This document shows, piece by piece, positions 9,367-18,940 of a stretch of 64,000 nucleotides of DNA (positions are counted from its first letter, which is position 1; each line of letters begins with the position of its first letter). The notes below the pieces were generated by a model. The model was not told the origin of the DNA and did not search any database. It saw only the letters and a list, made by a program, of their open reading frames with translations. The DNA lies in assembly GCA_044228685.1 (NCBI GenBank), contig JBGAUL010000001.1, forward strand, positions 124,001 through 188,000. Direction: 5' to 3'. Both the position numbers and the translations under genes were made by a program. The stretch comes from JBBATK01 sp044228685. Its GTDB lineage: Bacteria; Bacteroidota; Ignavibacteria; Kapaibacteriales; NICIL-2.

Positions 9367-10887
9367 TTATTTACTAACTACAAAGCTTCTGACGGTGTCG
9401 CCATCGCGCAGGAAGTAAAAGCCGTTTGCGAGACTAGTAGTGGAGATGCAATAGTCTTGACCTTGTTCGCTATTGAAAGATTTGACGCAATTGCCGAGGC
9501 AGTCATAGATGATAACCAGAGTTGACTGGGCTTTGATCTGAAGCGACGACTGTACAATGCTTATTGGAGATACGGTCGGATCAGAATCCGTTGCATTTTC
9601 GACTGAGCTTGCTGTTAAAGGAATGCCCGAGAGGCCGTCCGGATTGTAGACGTAGAGTTTGTCCAGTCCTACTATCCAAAGATTGCCAACGCCATCCACA
9701 ACCAAATCCAGGTATTCTCCATCGTTGAGAGGTGAATTTTGTGCTGAGAACAACGACCAAGAGCCGGCATAATATTGATAGACGCCGGAAGTAGCGGCAA
9801 TCCACACATGACCTCTGGCATCAACGCTTATGGCATTGAATTTGTCTTCCGCTGAAGCGGAGGGGATAGTCATCAACGACATTGCCGTCCCTGTTATGTG
9901 AAAAACATTATTCGTTGCATCACTTGTAATTCCCCAAACAGAACTATCAGGCGCAACAATCAAATCTCGTACGTCATATACCTTTGAAGACGAGAAATAC
10001 GTGCGAATGCCACCGGAGATCTTGTACATCATTGCGGCAGATTCGTTGTAGGACACAATGTCACCGCTACTGTCTATCACAAACTTTGCCTTCCCACCCA
10101 GCCCTAGTGTATTAACGCTTGCGATCTCATGCCATGTTGAGCCGGCATCATATTGATAGAATTTATCTGTCAGTCTGCACACAGCCTTGCCTTCACGGTT
10201 CATGTCAATCCACAATGGCAATCCGGAACCAATACTCGAATTGGCTGAAGTGTATGTCGTGAGGAAACCATTGCTCAGACGATTCACACCGCAGTAATCC
10301 AGAAACCAGATATCGGCGTTTGGTGCATATGCGCCCTTGCATTCTTCAATTGTACATTTCGTTCCGGCAAGCGCAGTTGATTGCCATTTGTGCGATGCAT
10401 AACTGTACGATATAGGATTATTACTTCGAATAGTTATAGCAGAGAAATTCTTTTGTTGGTCGCAGCTGGCAAACAGACGGGTATTCTGACCCCATTCTGG
10501 ATGTGTCATTGTCTGCCACTGAGCGTTGAGTACTGAATGCAGAGTGCCACTCACGCTAGCGTTGATGGATGTGTTCTTTCCAATTACTGTAAAATTTTTC
10601 CATCCGGTATCGCCGGCCAGTGGCTTGACATAGAAATGTACCGGTGCATATGGATAGTTTACTTGGTTATTGCTGAAGTAGCATGGCGACGTCGAAGTTG
10701 CACTGAGATAAACAGTATATTGAAAACCACCGCTTGCACTGATGTTCACGATGAAATCAGCCACCTGACCAGAGGTTACACTCTGCGAGGCAGGAGAAAG
10801 CGACAGGCTAAAGGACTGCGCCCTGAGCGACAATGCGCTTAATTGAATTGCTATTCCGATAAGCAGTATTTGCACCAGCTTAAACAT
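9367..10887 (-). CDS. Secreted beta-propeller protein with T9SS sorting domain (506 aa)
   Basis: Begins with a signal peptide (FKLVQILLIGIAIQLSALSLRAQ) cleaved near residue 23. An Ig-like beta-sandwich (about residues 25-115) follows, then repeats of about 45-50 residues with the pattern VxxDSSGDI, VAPDSSVWGI, VDARGHVWIA and VDGVGNLWIV, typical of NHL or two-component-regulator propeller blades. The last 80 residues (YDCLGNCVKSF, then SLANGFYFLRDG) match the C-terminal T9SS type-A sorting domain, so the protein is probably exported and attached to the surface. The ATG at 10887 is preceded by GGAGG; the frame extends to 10956, but those residues lie before the signal peptide. Ligand unknown. 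Confidence 0.8.
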   Translation of the reverse strand: MFKLVQILLIGIAIQLSALSLRAQSFSLSLSPASQSVTSGQVADFIVNISASGGFQYTVYLSATSTSPCYFSNNQVNYPYAPVHFYVKPLAGDTGWKNFTVIGKNTSINASVSGTLHSVLNAQWQTMTHPEWGQNTRLFASCDQQKNFSAITIRSNNPISYSYASHKWQSTALAGTKCTIEECKGAYAPNADIWFLDYCGVNRLSNGFLTTYTSANSSIGSGLPLWIDMNREGKAVCRLTDKFYQYDAGSTWHEIASVNTLGLGGKAKFVIDSSGDIVSYNESAAMMYKISGGIRTYFSSSKVYDVRDLIVAPDSSVWGITSDATNNVFHITGTAMSLMTIPSASAEDKFNAISVDARGHVWIAATSGVYQYYAGSWSLFSAQNSPLNDGEYLDLVVDGVGNLWIVGLDKLYVYNPDGLSGIPLTASSVENATDSDPTVSPISIVQSSLQIKAQSTLVIIYDCLGNCVKSFNSEQGQDYCISTTSLANGFYFLRDGDTVRSFVVSK

Positions 10888-11599
10888 ACATCCTCCGAAC
10901 AAAAAACGAGTTTTAGGATCTAATTGACTCTTGAAAATTGTTTGCCCTCGAAACAAGGGTTTATCCGTGTCAAAGTCTTCTCAGGATTGAGCGCGGGAAG
11001 CGAATTGCTTCGGCTCCACGCTTTTGATGCTCGGCTTTTATACCACAAAGCGCATTGAGTTGGTCTTCAACTTCTTGTGATTTCTCTGAGCAGTATTCGG
11101 CTTCATAGATCACGTACGCTTGAACATAGGTGATCTGCGTTTAAAAAAAAACTTACGAAATGTCCTCCGGCGCTTTGACGGAGCGGACTCAAGACAAAGT
11201 CTTGTGCCGGTTCGAGTGGAAACTTGGATCATTCAATTGCTACAATTCGCGAATATTTGAAGGTATCAAGGGCAAATCTTTGAAGGCGCGACATTGATGT
11301 TGTACCACAGTACAATCAAACTCAAATGATACATGAAAGGTGTTAAAGAGTGTAGCGCACTTGAAGTGAAGCAAATTGAGAGTATGAAGTGCTGAATGAA
11401 GATTTAAGAACCTTAGACTGCGCGATAATATGACTGCCCTCAGACCTTATGACTGGATCAGTTGTAACAACTCCATACGAAAAACATCGGAGTGATTGTT
11501 CCACGTCATGTCACAAAGCTTCTTTAAACTCGCATAATTCTTTACGGTGTCACCTCAATCTGCTTTCACTATGAGCAATATTTTTCCTTTATCGGACTC
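10888..11599. other. Intergenic region between divergent secreted-protein genes
   Basis: Roughly 700 bases with no convincing open frame, RNA gene or repeat. There is a poly(A) run near 11142-11152. It separates the minus-strand propeller gene from the plus-strand 11600 gene and must hold both promoters. No clear promoter motif was found. Confidence 0.35.
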
Positions 11600-13126
11600 A
11601 TGAAGACGGGCTTCCTGATAATCGCAGCCGTGCTATTGATCGCTAGCTCTGCAATGGCACAACCGAATATTCCGGAAATGCCGGTGTGGTTTGAGTATGG
11701 GAATACGCCGTATCATGGTGAAATGACTTCTTTGACAAATTTCGACACAGCCAGAGGTGCAAAGAGTGCACTTTGTTTTTGGATACCAGGTTCGAAGAGT
11801 GTGACATGGTACAATAGATATCCGGGTGATACCGCGAGCTCGTTCATCTGGCCAATCGAGTTTATTGAGGTAGAGGTTGGAGACTTTAATGGCGATGGAG
11901 TTGTAGACTACGCTGCTAATGTTGGAAGGGACATCTTATTGGGACGGCACAATTGTGAGCCGCCAGTTGATAGCAGTATCAAGGCTGAATTGCCGTATAT
12001 CGTATCGGCACGACCATTCTTTGTGGGAGACTTTAATAACGACGGCATAGATGATATTCTCTATCGTGCGACTCAACAGCCTAGCACAAACCCATATGTG
12101 GCTAACATCATTCTTGGTAGCCACGATTTGCATAATCGTCGCTACATACCGGTATCATTTGATTTTCTTGGGGATACAAAAGGTTGCCTGGTTGATTGTT
12201 ACACGACCCATGATGGAAAATTCCGAGTTGTGCTTTTTCAATGTTCTGTTAACAGTGCCGGACTCCGCGCAAATCCGCGCTTGAACTTATATGAAGCAGT
12301 ATTTAGTTCACAAGGCAATGAAGTCGGTATTGAACTACATGAGCTCAGTAGCGCGGCCTTTGCGACTGCGAATGAAAGCACTTATGGATTTCATGACAAG
12401 TCCAGAACAAGACATACCATCGATTGCAACGGTCGAGTATTCTCATTAGACAACGACACATTTGCTCTTTGTCACGAAAATGGCGGTACATGCTTGTCAC
12501 CACATTATAACAGTGCCGAAAATAGATTCGAATGGGTTGGATCTTATATCCGCGTCGATAGTAAAGACACGTCGATTGTTGACTATAATATTCACATAGG
12601 TGATCCTCGCACAGACACTGTTCCCTTATGTCGATTCAGAGCTCTCAATAAAGTACCTGCCGAACTTGGAGGTGACTCTGTTAACATGATGGACAACTGC
12701 GTACACCTTGGTGATTTGGATGGAGACGGTCTTCCGGAATATGCACTGCACTTTTCCAACTACAGCTCGACAACAAGTTTCGCTCGTTTTCAAATCCTGA
12801 AAACCATCAAAGTCACAACCGGTGTATCAACCGATAGCTCAGCCGATCCCGATCGATCAACGAACATTCTACGCCGGGCATGTATTGTTGATCAAAAGCT
12901 ACAGCTCGAACTATCTGCCACGGATGCAGATGGCGCCGTTGCACAACTCTATGATCTCAGCGGCAGACTTCTGCACACAATTGATGTTGGTGCTCGAGCC
13001 ATACAGCAATCTCAAGTTAGCGTTGATCTCTCGCAGATTCATCTTATTGCCGGAGTATACTATGTGCGGCTGCTTGTAGGCGACAAAGTTGGGTGGCAGC
13101 ACCTTGTCTATGCAGGCAGACGATAA
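11600..13126 (+). CDS. Secreted FG-GAP-like repeat protein with T9SS sorting domain, paralog 1 (508 aa)
   Basis: Signal peptide at residues 1-20 (FLIIAAVLLIASSAMA) with an AxA cleavage site. Mature residues start QPNIPEMPVWFEYGN, shared with paralog 2 down to a long identical DNA stretch. The body carries FG-GAP/EF-hand-like calcium loops: DFNGDGVVDY (about 95), DFNNDGIDDI (about 143) and DLDGDGLPEY (about 375), typical of secreted propellers. The C-terminal 80 residues (AQLYDLSGRLLHTI, AGVYYVRLLVG) form a T9SS type-A sorting domain. Followed by paralog 2 about 195 bases downstream on the same strand; a third paralog is on the other strand at 15030-16526. Likely a surface protein; binding partner unknown. 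Confidence 0.82.
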   Translation: MKTGFLIIAAVLLIASSAMAQPNIPEMPVWFEYGNTPYHGEMTSLTNFDTARGAKSALCFWIPGSKSVTWYNRYPGDTASSFIWPIEFIEVEVGDFNGDGVVDYAANVGRDILLGRHNCEPPVDSSIKAELPYIVSARPFFVGDFNNDGIDDILYRATQQPSTNPYVANIILGSHDLHNRRYIPVSFDFLGDTKGCLVDCYTTHDGKFRVVLFQCSVNSAGLRANPRLNLYEAVFSSQGNEVGIELHELSSAAFATANESTYGFHDKSRTRHTIDCNGRVFSLDNDTFALCHENGGTCLSPHYNSAENRFEWVGSYIRVDSKDTSIVDYNIHIGDPRTDTVPLCRFRALNKVPAELGGDSVNMMDNCVHLGDLDGDGLPEYALHFSNYSSTTSFARFQILKTIKVTTGVSTDSSADPDRSTNILRRACIVDQKLQLELSATDADGAVAQLYDLSGRLLHTIDVGARAIQQSQVSVDLSQIHLIAGVYYVRLLVGDKVGWQHLVYAGRR

Positions 13127-13321
13127 TTGATGTCTCTGAAGTCTCTGTCATGTGTGCGCTTCGTACGATAGATCACCACTCAGCGACGTAGAAAGCGAAT
13201 TCGTAGCTGACTACTGAAACAATCGCGAACAATCTCCCGATCATACTTCGAGATTGTCCGAGTTTGAATGGTGAAGAAGCATACTGTATTTTAAACTAAA
13301 CAATGTCATCAGTGCTCGTTT

Positions 13322-14845
13322 ATGAGTCAGAGACAAAACATTCTCCTCTCTCTTGTCGCATACTTGCTGAGCAGTTTGGCGCTTTGTGCACAGCCGAACA
13401 TCCCGGAAATGCCGGTGTGGTTTGAGTATGGGAATACACCGTACGGAGGCTTTGCTGTTGCCCTTGATGAATTTGACAGCTCGAATCAGTGTGCGCACGC
13501 CTTATGTCTTTGGCGACGGGGAAAATCGACCGTCACGTGGTACAATCGTTTTTCGGGTGACACGCTAAACTCTTTTGATTGGAAAGACGAACTGAGCGAG
13601 ATAGTCCAAGTGGATTTAAACGGCGATGGCATACTTGATTATTCTGCCAATTGTGGGATGAATATTTATTGGGGAAAGTCTGCAAAGACACCTCCGAATG
13701 TTGACTCGGTGTATAGAGCGCGTGAATACTCTGCAGTTCCGCCGAGTTACATTATCGATGTCAATCACGACGGCATTGATGACATACTCGTTCGTGCTTC
13801 AGAATTACCGTCCGTAGAGAGTCTACTTGCGCACGTCGTTGTTGGGGGAAAGACGATATCTACATCAAATTACCGTGAGTTGTACACTGCCATTGACAAA
13901 ACAAACCCGACATGCATTCTTGATTGTTATACGAATACTCTTGGTCAAACACGTCTGATTACCTACAGTTATCAGCTACGAGAAAACGGAAAGCACGACA
14001 ATGTTAAATTGACTTTATGGGACCTCGTTCTCATTGATTCAAATGCAAATCAAAGCCTACGGATGCTCGAATTGACAAGTGCTTATTGGCAAGAGGGTGA
14101 GACCCGTGGATATGGATTTCATTCCACTGACCGAGAGCGCCACTTCTTTGATTGGAATGGACATCTTTACTCTTTAGAGGCCGACACATTCACCCTTGTA
14201 CATACCAACGGCGGAACAAATGGCGTACCCTATTACAATAAGGGTACAAAGAACTTTGAATGGCTCGGCGACTACGTGATAACCACTAAGGCTGATTCAA
14301 TCTTCATCGATTACAACGTGCACATCGGTGATCCAAGATTTGATACAATTCCTCTTTGCAAGTTTCATGGCTACGAGAAGTATAAGTCCGGACTAGGCGG
14401 AGACACAGTAAGCGAATACACAACTTGTGTCCGCATCGGCGATCTCGACGGTGATAGTCTACCCGAGTACGCTGTTGTTTTCAAATACTATAGTCCTCGC
14501 ACAAGTCGAACGGGCTTCAAAATCCTCAAGAGCATTCGCGCAGCAAGTCCTGTAGAGCAAGGCGCGCCCTCAGATCGACCGTCTTGCGTCCGCATCAACC
14601 ACGTTGTAACAAGAAACAATCTGCTCGCTGTCGACATCAGCTCAGCAGAACAATCAGACGCAAGAATGGATGTGTATGATATGGCCGGCCGACATGTCGG
14701 TACAATCTGGCAAGGAATTGTGTCGCCTGATCATGCTCAAGTAGAATTACAACTGCAAGACTCTCATTTGTCAAATGGAGTTTACCGTCTTCGCTTGCAA
14801 GCGCGGGAGTGTGTGTCGGAGGCGAGTTTTATGTATGTGCGATGA
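13322..14845 (+). CDS. Secreted FG-GAP-like repeat protein with T9SS sorting domain, paralog 2 (507 aa)
   Basis: Same architecture as the 11600 product: signal peptide (ILLSLVAYLLSSLALCAQ), mature start QPNIPEMPVWFEYGN, calcium-loop repeats DLNGDGILDY, DVNHDGIDDI and DLDGDSLPEY, and a C-terminal T9SS sorting domain (MDVYDMAGRHVGTI, SNGVYRLRLQ). Middle portions have diverged from paralog 1 more than the N-terminus and the calcium loops. The 3' end of this gene plus about 100 bases of flank is duplicated as a fragment at 16910-17095. Tandem duplication with paralog 1 is the simplest origin. Confidence 0.82.
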   Translation: MSQRQNILLSLVAYLLSSLALCAQPNIPEMPVWFEYGNTPYGGFAVALDEFDSSNQCAHALCLWRRGKSTVTWYNRFSGDTLNSFDWKDELSEIVQVDLNGDGILDYSANCGMNIYWGKSAKTPPNVDSVYRAREYSAVPPSYIIDVNHDGIDDILVRASELPSVESLLAHVVVGGKTISTSNYRELYTAIDKTNPTCILDCYTNTLGQTRLITYSYQLRENGKHDNVKLTLWDLVLIDSNANQSLRMLELTSAYWQEGETRGYGFHSTDRERHFFDWNGHLYSLEADTFTLVHTNGGTNGVPYYNKGTKNFEWLGDYVITTKADSIFIDYNVHIGDPRFDTIPLCKFHGYEKYKSGLGGDTVSEYTTCVRIGDLDGDSLPEYAVVFKYYSPRTSRTGFKILKSIRAASPVEQGAPSDRPSCVRINHVVTRNNLLAVDISSAEQSDARMDVYDMAGRHVGTIWQGIVSPDHAQVELQLQDSHLSNGVYRLRLQARECVSEASFMYVR

Positions 14846-15029
14846 GGCTTAGTGCTGCTGGTAGTTTGGATAATTGAACAGAGAGACGGAGTATAATCTT
14901 AATGCAGCTATACTTGTGATGACTTCCTTAAAACGTGCATCGTTAATCCCTGCCTCAAACAGCGCAATCCTTTTGAACTTGAGGTACAATCTGCAATAAG
15001 CGGTACTACCGTGACTAATCGCTGCTCAA

Positions 15030-16526
15030 TCACTCCACGATAACAAGTGCAGAATCAAAGGACAAATCGCCACTTCTCAATTTCAAATTATAGATACCGG
15101 GTGAGATGTTCGTTGATTTGAGATCAAAGCTCATCTGGGATGGAATTGTCTGACCACTTCCGCTCCAAATGTTTGTTACTAATTTCCCGTCGAGATTGAA
15201 AAGATCGAGTGTCGTAGCTGAGTTGAAAGTCCTTGAAATATTAAGCCTCAGAATCTCATCTCTTCTTAGCGGATTAGCATGACTTAATATTCTTGGATAG
15301 TTTTCTGCTTCCACACTGCTTTGTGTAGTATCAATACCGAGGTAGAAAACCAATCTATAGGTATCCCTGCCATCGTCATTTCCGATATAGTAGGCCAGAA
15401 AGTCATTGAAGCCGTCATGATTGAGGTCTCCAACACATAGAAACCTTTCCAGATACATTACGCCGGAGGATCCAAAAGGCAGTTTCGTAATAACTCTGAA
15501 GCTGCCTTTGTGTTGGATGCGTGGGTTGCCGCTATTGAAAGTGCAATACAATGTGTCCTTTCCATACGATCCTTCCGTCCAACCATTTTCTAACATGCTA
15601 TTAATTGATCCACGAGTCTTAAAACCGGCAGCTCTATAGTCTGAGCTAAACAAAAGCTCGAATTTATCGTTATCGAGCGAATATGTGTTGGGTCCGAGTT
15701 TGAGAGTAACGTGCTCACTGCCTGGTGTTGAAAATAGAACACCTGATCGCATTCCATTTGTCGCTAGTGAAGCTAATTTTCGAGTGCTTACGATTTGAAC
15801 GGAGTCAGTTTTTCGAAATTCAATTCGCCAGATATGAATACGCTCTTGAGTACTAGGATCCTTTTGTGTCAGTGTTATTATTCGAAATTCACCAGTAGAA
15901 AGTTTATATGCTGATGCAATGGTTTGATATCGATCCTCACCAAATAAAGACGTATCTCCAAGTGTGATGATGTCGAGCGTCTGCATCTTTGAAAGGTCAG
16001 AACTACCGAATACAATTTTGCCTAGAGGTTTAACCAACTCGAGTGGAGAAGCCTCAGATGCTATCACTACATCCTCTTTGTTGTCACCATCGACATCTAC
16101 TGGAGTAAAGGTTGTGGCAGAAAAAATGGGGTATTTACCACTACTTTGTGTCAAGGTGGGTGGCACACCAAATGAATTGCCTTGATAAATGGTACCATCG
16201 TCAGCATAAACATCTCGAATGCCATCGCCATTGAGGTCGAGTTGGCATGCGCTAACAAATGGTCTTGGCCACGTGAACAGATCAGTCGTATCTCGAACAA
16301 ATCGATTGTACAAGGTCACGGTGCGCGAAGGGCCCTCCAGGAAAAAAGTTACCGCATTGTTCCCACCTCTCGCTGTATCGAAGTTCTCGAAGTACGTAGG
16401 GTATTGATATGGACAGCTTTTTAGCTCATACCAGATGGGCAAGAGTGGGAGATCATTGATGGATTGACCTAAGAATCGCGTAGTCTGAACGACTAAGAGA
16501 AGAAATAATAGAAGTGAATATCTCAT
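15030..16526 (-). CDS. Secreted FG-GAP-like repeat protein with T9SS sorting domain, paralog 3 (498 aa)
   Basis: More divergent member of the family, on the opposite strand. The ATG at 16526 gives a clean signal peptide (RYSLLLFLLLVVQTTRFLGQ); the frame extends to 16568 with a poor N-terminus. The mature start LPLLPIWYELKSCPY corresponds to PEMPVWFEYGNTPY of the other two. Calcium-loop repeats are DLNGDGIRDV, DVDGDNKEDV and DLNHDGFNDF. The C-terminal T9SS sorting domain is seen as LDLFNLDGKLVTNI then SPGIYNLKLRSG. Shared architecture implies the same export route and surface location; the function of the family is unknown. Confidence 0.8.
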   Translation of the reverse strand: MRYSLLLFLLLVVQTTRFLGQSINDLPLLPIWYELKSCPYQYPTYFENFDTARGGNNAVTFFLEGPSRTVTLYNRFVRDTTDLFTWPRPFVSACQLDLNGDGIRDVYADDGTIYQGNSFGVPPTLTQSSGKYPIFSATTFTPVDVDGDNKEDVVIASEASPLELVKPLGKIVFGSSDLSKMQTLDIITLGDTSLFGEDRYQTIASAYKLSTGEFRIITLTQKDPSTQERIHIWRIEFRKTDSVQIVSTRKLASLATNGMRSGVLFSTPGSEHVTLKLGPNTYSLDNDKFELLFSSDYRAAGFKTRGSINSMLENGWTEGSYGKDTLYCTFNSGNPRIQHKGSFRVITKLPFGSSGVMYLERFLCVGDLNHDGFNDFLAYYIGNDDGRDTYRLVFYLGIDTTQSSVEAENYPRILSHANPLRRDEILRLNISRTFNSATTLDLFNLDGKLVTNIWSGSGQTIPSQMSFDLKSTNISPGIYNLKLRSGDLSFDSALVIVE

Positions 16527-16909
16527 ATTGCTTTGAATCCGAGTGAGACAGCAGCGAGGAAGTGTCATGTGGATGGGAGGTCATCTTCGCTCAAGGAATT
16601 TTTCGCTGAGGCTCCTCCTCCTTAGCTACTGTAGAATCCACTGCGCTAGACCCGGTGAATCTACCCAAGAATGATTCATCAGACTCACATAAAAGTTTAT
16701 GCTTTCAGGAAGTTTGAAATTGCTTTGACAAATGTATGAGTTTAGGGTCTCATGTCATCATGGCTTAGTTTTCTGTTTCCACCTATCTCGGGGCTCTTCC
16801 GACAATGAATCGATAGCCTTGAAAGTTTGTTAAAATCTAGGCATGAGCGGAGTTGAACTCCAATCGAAAACTTGGGTCATGTCTTTAGTATCTCAAATCG
16901 CAAGACAGG
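16527..16909. other. Intergenic region, no feature seen
   Basis: About 380 bases upstream of paralog 3 on the minus strand, with no convincing open frame. It should include the promoter of paralog 3. A duplicated gene fragment follows at 16910. Confidence 0.35.
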
Positions 16910-17095
16910 CATTTGTCAAATGAAGTCTTTCGTCTTCGCTTGCAAGCGCGGGAGTGTGTGTCGGAGGCGAGCTTTATGTATGTGCGATGAGGCTTAGTGC
17001 TGGAGTTGGTTTGGATAATTGAACAGAGAGTCGGACTATGTTTTGAATGCAGCTAAGCTTGTGATGAGCTAGCTATAACGTGCATCGCTAGTCAC
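16910..17095 (+). pseudogene. Duplicated 3' fragment of the paralog 2 gene
   Basis: This stretch matches 14765-14950 almost base for base: the last 27 codons of paralog 2 (C-terminal part of the T9SS sorting domain), the stop context GTGCGATGAGGCTTAG, and about 100 bases of 3' flank including GGATAATTGAACAGAGAG. It has no upstream coding part, so it is a dead fragment left by a segmental duplication or by deletion of another family member. Identity is highest over the first 90 bases and weakens toward 17095. Confidence 0.85.
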
Positions 17096-17426
17096 TCCAC
17101 AAGTTCCTCAATGGTCTTCTACGCCGATACAATCCTATCCCAACTCAAACTTTCTCACAGACCACGACTTCATTTCCTCGATGCGAAGGAATATCTCAAT
17201 GTTTCCTCAGTAAGCTTCCAGTTCATCCCCACAAGACCTCCGAATCACGTCATTTAACAATCAGCCAATCGATCAATCCCTTCCACATCTCTCGTAATAG
17301 GCAATCGCAAGCCACTTGCTCCCTTCCCAAGCCTTCCTATCGTATCTTTGTATTCACATCTGCACGGGAATCATGGAATATGAAGGCCGGCAGTGTGTTA
17401 CACACACATTCACAGAGAGAACGTTT
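17096..17426. other. Upstream region of yicC
   Basis: About 330 bases with no recognised feature. The yicC frame remains open back to 17316 without a plausible earlier start. The yicC promoter presumably lies here. Confidence 0.35.
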
Positions 17427-18299
17427 ATGAAAAGCATGACAGGCTTTAGTAAGGCCCAGATCAATGAGCACGGGGTTAGTGCTAATGTTGAGATACGTAG
17501 CGTTAATGGACGCTATTTGGAGTTATCGTGCAAGATGCCGAAGAACTTGCAGCACAAGGAAGCGGAGCTTCGCGACATGGTAAAGCAGGCGCTGGAGCGC
17601 GGCTCGGTGTCGTTGAATATTAAGGTTGATTCGCAGGCAAAGACCTCGTCGGTTATCAATCCCGCCAAGGCGCAGGCTTATTATACTTCCTTGGAATCTT
17701 TGCGTAAGAAACTGGGTATTGAAACTCCGGTGAGCATTGCGGATTTGTTGACGATTCCTGAGGTGATGAGTCAGGAAGAAGATGATGACAAGGAATCGGA
17801 AATGCAGTGGAAGATCGTGTCGAAGGCAGTGAAGGCCGCGTTGACATCGCTTGACACCATGCGCAAGAACGAAGGCAAGGAAATCATCAAGGATATGCGC
17901 AATCGCGTGAAGTTGATTGAGACCACACTTGATACCATCGAAGAAGTAGGAATGAAGCGCATTCCGAGTGAACGTGAGCGCTTGCGTGCGCGCGTGGCAC
18001 AGTTGTTTGAGTCCGATGAAATCGACGAACAACGTCTGCAGCTCGAAATCGTCCTGCTCGCCGACAAACTCGACATCTCCGAAGAATGCGTTCGTCTGCG
18101 TTCACATATCAAGTTTGTGAATGAAGCAATGCGCACGGGCGAAGGCAACGGACGTCAGATGAACTTCTTGCTGCAGGAAATGAATCGCGAGATCAATACC
18201 ATTGGTTCCAAAGCCAACGACGCCAACATCGCCCGTATGGTTGTGAGCGTCAAGGATGAACTCGAGCGCATTCGTGAACAAGTTCAAAACGTTGAGTAA
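17427..18299 (+). CDS. yicC: YicC family endoribonuclease (290 aa)
   Basis: The N-terminus KSMTGFSKAQ and the segments EIRSVNGRYLEL, EERGSVSL-like ALERGSVSLNI and the C-terminal FLLQEMNREINTIGSKAND are hallmark blocks of the YicC/YloC family. YicC-like proteins are reported to be endoribonucleases acting in RNA decay. About 290 residues is the usual size. The frame opens upstream to 17316, but family members begin at (M)xSMTGF, so the ATG at 17427 is chosen. Only 11 bases separate it from gmk, the widely conserved yicC-gmk order, suggesting co-transcription. A cytoplasmic enzyme. Confidence 0.93.
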   Translation: MKSMTGFSKAQINEHGVSANVEIRSVNGRYLELSCKMPKNLQHKEAELRDMVKQALERGSVSLNIKVDSQAKTSSVINPAKAQAYYTSLESLRKKLGIETPVSIADLLTIPEVMSQEEDDDKESEMQWKIVSKAVKAALTSLDTMRKNEGKEIIKDMRNRVKLIETTLDTIEEVGMKRIPSERERLRARVAQLFESDEIDEQRLQLEIVLLADKLDISEECVRLRSHIKFVNEAMRTGEGNGRQMNFLLQEMNREINTIGSKANDANIARMVVSVKDELERIREQVQNVE

Positions 18300-18310
18300 T
18301 TGGCGGACGT

Positions 18311-18871
18311 GTGAAAAAACAACTCATCGTCCTCTCCGCACCCAGCGGCGCCGGTAAAACCACCGTCGCACGTCACCTCCTGAAAACATTTTCCGGATGG
18401 CGCTTCTCCGTGTCCGCAACGACCCGTCCCATGCGTCCCGGCGAAGTACACGGCAAAGATTACTTCTTCCTGAGTCGCGAAGAATTCGTGCACCGCGTCG
18501 GCGTCGGTGACATGATCGAGTACGAAGAAATTTTCGGCAACCTCTATGGCACCCTGCGCTCTGAAGTGCAGCGTGCCATAGACGGTGGCGAAGTCATCCT
18601 CTTTGATGTGGATGTGAAAGGCGCTATCTCACTGCGTCATGCCTTTCCCGACGAAAGTCTGCTGATCTTTATCGCACCGCCGAGTCCGTCAATCCTCGAG
18701 CAACGTCTGCGCGCCCGCTCCACTGAGTCCGAAGAACAACTCACCCTACGCCTCCAACGCGCCGAAATGGAGATGTCCCTGCAGCACGAGTTCGACGTAG
18801 TCATCGTCAACGACGACCTGCAGCAAACCCTCAGCAGCGCCGAAGAAATCGTTCGCGCGGCCTGCTTGTAG
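18311..18871 (+). CDS. gmk: Guanylate kinase (186 aa)
   Basis: Phosphorylates GMP to GDP with ATP in nucleotide metabolism. The P-loop APSGAGKTT is at residues 10-18, followed by the GMP-binding segment SATTRPMRPGE, then GKDYFF, and the EYEEIFGNLYGT region that contacts the guanine. ILFDVDVKGA is the conserved Walker-B-like strand. The start is GTG at 18311, giving a typical N-terminus (KKQLIVLSAPSG). It directly follows yicC and is convergent with radC. Length is slightly short for the family because the C-terminal helix is compact. Confidence 0.96.
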   Translation: MKKQLIVLSAPSGAGKTTVARHLLKTFSGWRFSVSATTRPMRPGEVHGKDYFFLSREEFVHRVGVGDMIEYEEIFGNLYGTLRSEVQRAIDGGEVILFDVDVKGAISLRHAFPDESLLIFIAPPSPSILEQRLRARSTESEEQLTLRLQRAEMEMSLQHEFDVVIVNDDLQQTLSSAEEIVRAACL

Positions 18872-18940
18872 TCTAAACGCTTAGTCACTTCTTCATGCAT
18901 CATGCGGTCGCCTCGCGACCCCGGACGCTCCACACCCTCA

